Below are positions 38,373 through 39,221 of a stretch of 39,221 nucleotides of DNA, one piece after another. The position numbers were made by a program, and so were the translations under genes. Each line of letters starts with the position of its first letter. Position 1 is the stretch's first letter. Where the stretch lies: the IMG/VR virus record IMGVR_UViG_3300045996_004605, positions 1 through 39,221 of that record; one strand, given 5' to 3'. This stretch comes from a virus. The notes under the pieces were generated by a model, which had not been told where the DNA came from, did not search any database, and saw only the letters and a program-made list of their open reading frames with translations.

Positions 38373-38616
38373 TGCGATCACTCTCCTTCCGTATGTCATT
38401 CGTGTTGTACCGTAGCGCCCTCCCTGTTCACCACCTTTCCATGATTAGGCGAAACGGCTATCTATGTTAAGCGACAAAGTGCATGCAACTAGTCGCGTTA
38501 GGGTTAGATGATATGAAGTTTTCAAAGATCAAGAATCTACCACGCTCGTGTTATACCTGTTTCTACCAGATGATGTGTGATAGAATCGAAAATGATGAAT
38601 TTGTTTATCCAAAGTA
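38373..38616 (-). other. Long early mRNA leader
   Basis: From the early promoter start near 38610 to the first start codon there are about 240 bases, forming the longest intergenic stretch in the window together with the operator region. I see no gene, repeat array or strong hairpin. It includes a short frame starting GTG GTG AAC that would encode only 12-13 residues. On the plus strand an extended -10-like TGATAGAAT (38578-38586) lacks a -35. Confidence 0.5.
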
Positions 38617-38646
38617 ATTATAAACCCCACGGTTGTGGGGTGTCAA
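38617..38646 (-). promoter_or_regulatory. Early promoter (consensus), operator in its spacer
   Basis: On the minus strand TTGACA (38641-38646) and TATAAT (38617-38622) are perfect consensus elements with an 18-base spacer. The spacer contains the palindrome CCCCAC-AACC-GTGGGG, so a protein bound there would block RNA polymerase. It drives the Ner-like and transposase genes. Confidence 0.92.
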
Positions 38647-38758
38647 GGGAATGACAACACATTTGTGGGGTAAATAAATAATGTTATATGTTCTATTTGC
38701 ACCACGATTGTGTGGTTATTGCCTTAACCAGGTATCTGCTAACCACACATTGATGGGG
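38625..38758. repeat. Four operator palindromes (CCCCAC-N4-GTGGGG type)
   Basis: Four related dyads lie at 38625-38640 (CCCCAC/GTGGGG), 38655-38670 (CAACAC/GTGGGG), 38700-38715 (CACCAC/GTGTGG) and 38743-38758 (CCACAC/ATGGGG), each with a T-rich 4-base centre. Centres are 30, 45 and 43 bases apart. The site in the early promoter spacer is perfect; the others are weaker. They are the probable repressor sites and, by analogy with Mu, may also serve as the transposition enhancer. Confidence 0.85.
38663..38690 (+). promoter_or_regulatory. Possible repressor promoter
   Basis: Plus-strand TTGTGG (38663-38668) and TATATG (38685-38690) are separated by 16 bases. Neither is perfect. The -35 overlaps the second operator, which would allow autoregulation. 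The repressor start codon is about 80 bases downstream, past operators three and four. Confidence 0.35.
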
Positions 38759-38768
38759 AGAGTGAACT

Positions 38769-39221
38769 ATGTCGAAAGAATTCGGCGAAAGATTGAAAAA
38801 AGCATTAAACGAGGCCGGACATACTCAAAAGAGTGCATCGGAAGAACTTGGATTATCCAAAAATGCTATGACAAACTATGCCGGCGGAAGAATACCAGAG
38901 GCCATGATTCTTTACCGGATCGCAAAGCTAAGTTCGGTATCAATGGAATGGCTTCTAACAGGTGAAGAGCATGCTCCTAATGGGGATCAGGTATCAAGCA
39001 CCGAAGAAGGTGCACATCTTCCCGGCTTAGAGGTTGAGGTGAGGGATATCGAGCTGCTGACGAAAATTAAGCAGCTCTCACGCGATAATCGGATTAAAGT
39101 TGAGGGTGTAATCGAAGGAATGCTTTTGGGGCAAGGTGGTGCGAGCCAACCCACCAGAAACGTGGGAACGTCATCCAGATCGATCAGTGGAGAAGAAGCC
39201 GCAGCTAGAGATGCAGGCTAA
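38769..39221 (+). CDS. Phage repressor, XRE-family HTH
   Basis: This 150-residue protein is divergent from the early operon and is the likely lysogeny repressor. The N-terminal HTH (residues about 5-60) reads FGERLKKALNEAGHTQKSAS, EELGLSKNAMTNYAGGRIPE and LYRIAKLSSVSMEWLLTG, a typical XRE domain. The C-terminal half, with an acidic stretch and EVEVRDIELLTKIKQLSRDN, probably mediates oligomerisation. No Ser/Lys LexA-like protease dyad is evident, so induction by self-cleavage is unlikely. GGGGAGAG lies before the ATG. Stop codon is exactly at the window end. Confidence 0.9.
   Translation: MSKEFGERLKKALNEAGHTQKSASEELGLSKNAMTNYAGGRIPEAMILYRIAKLSSVSMEWLLTGEEHAPNGDQVSSTEEGAHLPGLEVEVRDIELLTKIKQLSRDNRIKVEGVIEGMLLGQGGASQPTRNVGTSSRSISGEEAAARDAG

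Noticed and set aside
38373-38616. A riboswitch or leader peptide in the early leader
   Set aside because: No strong conserved hairpin, U-run or coding frame longer than about 13 codons could be found.
38769-39221. LexA/CI-like self-cleaving repressor
   Set aside because: The C-terminal half is short and lacks a recognisable Ser-Lys pair or Ala-Gly cleavage site in the usual setting.
1-39221. CRISPR arrays, tRNA genes, rRNA genes or insertion sequences
   Set aside because: No regular repeat-spacer array, cloverleaf or second transposase with terminal repeats was seen; the only transposase is the phage MuA type.
38759-39221. Left attachment end of the phage (terminal TG...CA with transposase sites)
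   Set aside because: The window stops at the repressor stop codon, so the expected terminal sites lie outside; I see no repeated 20-22 base sites here.

Overview
The window is almost all of a transposable (Mu-like) tailed prophage from a Gram-positive host, most likely a Bacillota member of the Paenibacillaceae type. The host call is inferred from strong AAGGAGG ribosome binding sites, frequent GTG/TTG starts, a DnaI/DnaD-style helicase-loading pair, a Bacillus-type amidase endolysin and PBSX-like tail genes. Nearly every gene lies on the minus strand, so the phage reads from about 39 kb down to 1. Neither end contains an attachment site; both phage termini should lie just outside the window.

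Control and transposition (39.2-32.5 kb). A plus-strand XRE repressor gene (38769-39221) faces the early operon. Between them lie four imperfect CCCCAC-N4-GTGGGG palindromes, one inside the spacer of a consensus early promoter (TTGACA-N18-TATAAT). The early operon encodes a Ner-like regulator, a coiled-coil protein, a 50-aa protein, a MuA-type DDE transposase, a MuB-type ATPase, small unknowns and an HNH protein. A 58-aa plus-strand gene with its own terminator (32525-32745) interrupts it.

Second early/middle block (32.4-27.3 kb). It holds an AbrB-like protein with a zinc ribbon, an unknown 213-aa protein, GemA, a DnaD-like protein and an overlapping DnaI/DnaC-type ATPase, several unknowns and an amidase endolysin.

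Switch (27.3-26.8 kb). A Mor-family activator has its own promoter and a strong terminator. A candidate activator-dependent late promoter overlaps that terminator.

Late region (26.8-0 kb). Holin and Mu gp25/26/27-like genes are followed by a NusG/LoaP-like antiterminator gene lying between the terminase subunits. Next come portal, F-like head protein, protease with an in-frame scaffold start, cement protein and major capsid protein followed by a terminator. Connectors, sheath, tube, tail assembly chaperone with a -1 frameshift signal, tape measure, PBSX-like baseplate and a LamG-containing tail fibre complete the region.

Nine probable genes or gene products are short, internal or frameshifted and easily missed: 12301-12492, 18896-19372, 24610-24726, 30907-31065, 32525-32701 and 37649-37801, plus re-started short genes at 33582, 37805 and 38160. 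The most unusual elements are the phage NusG paralogue, the isolated Mor unit, the plus-strand cassette, the helicase-loader pair and a possible antisense RNA ahead of the transposase. All family calls come from reading sequence and motifs; no database search was possible.
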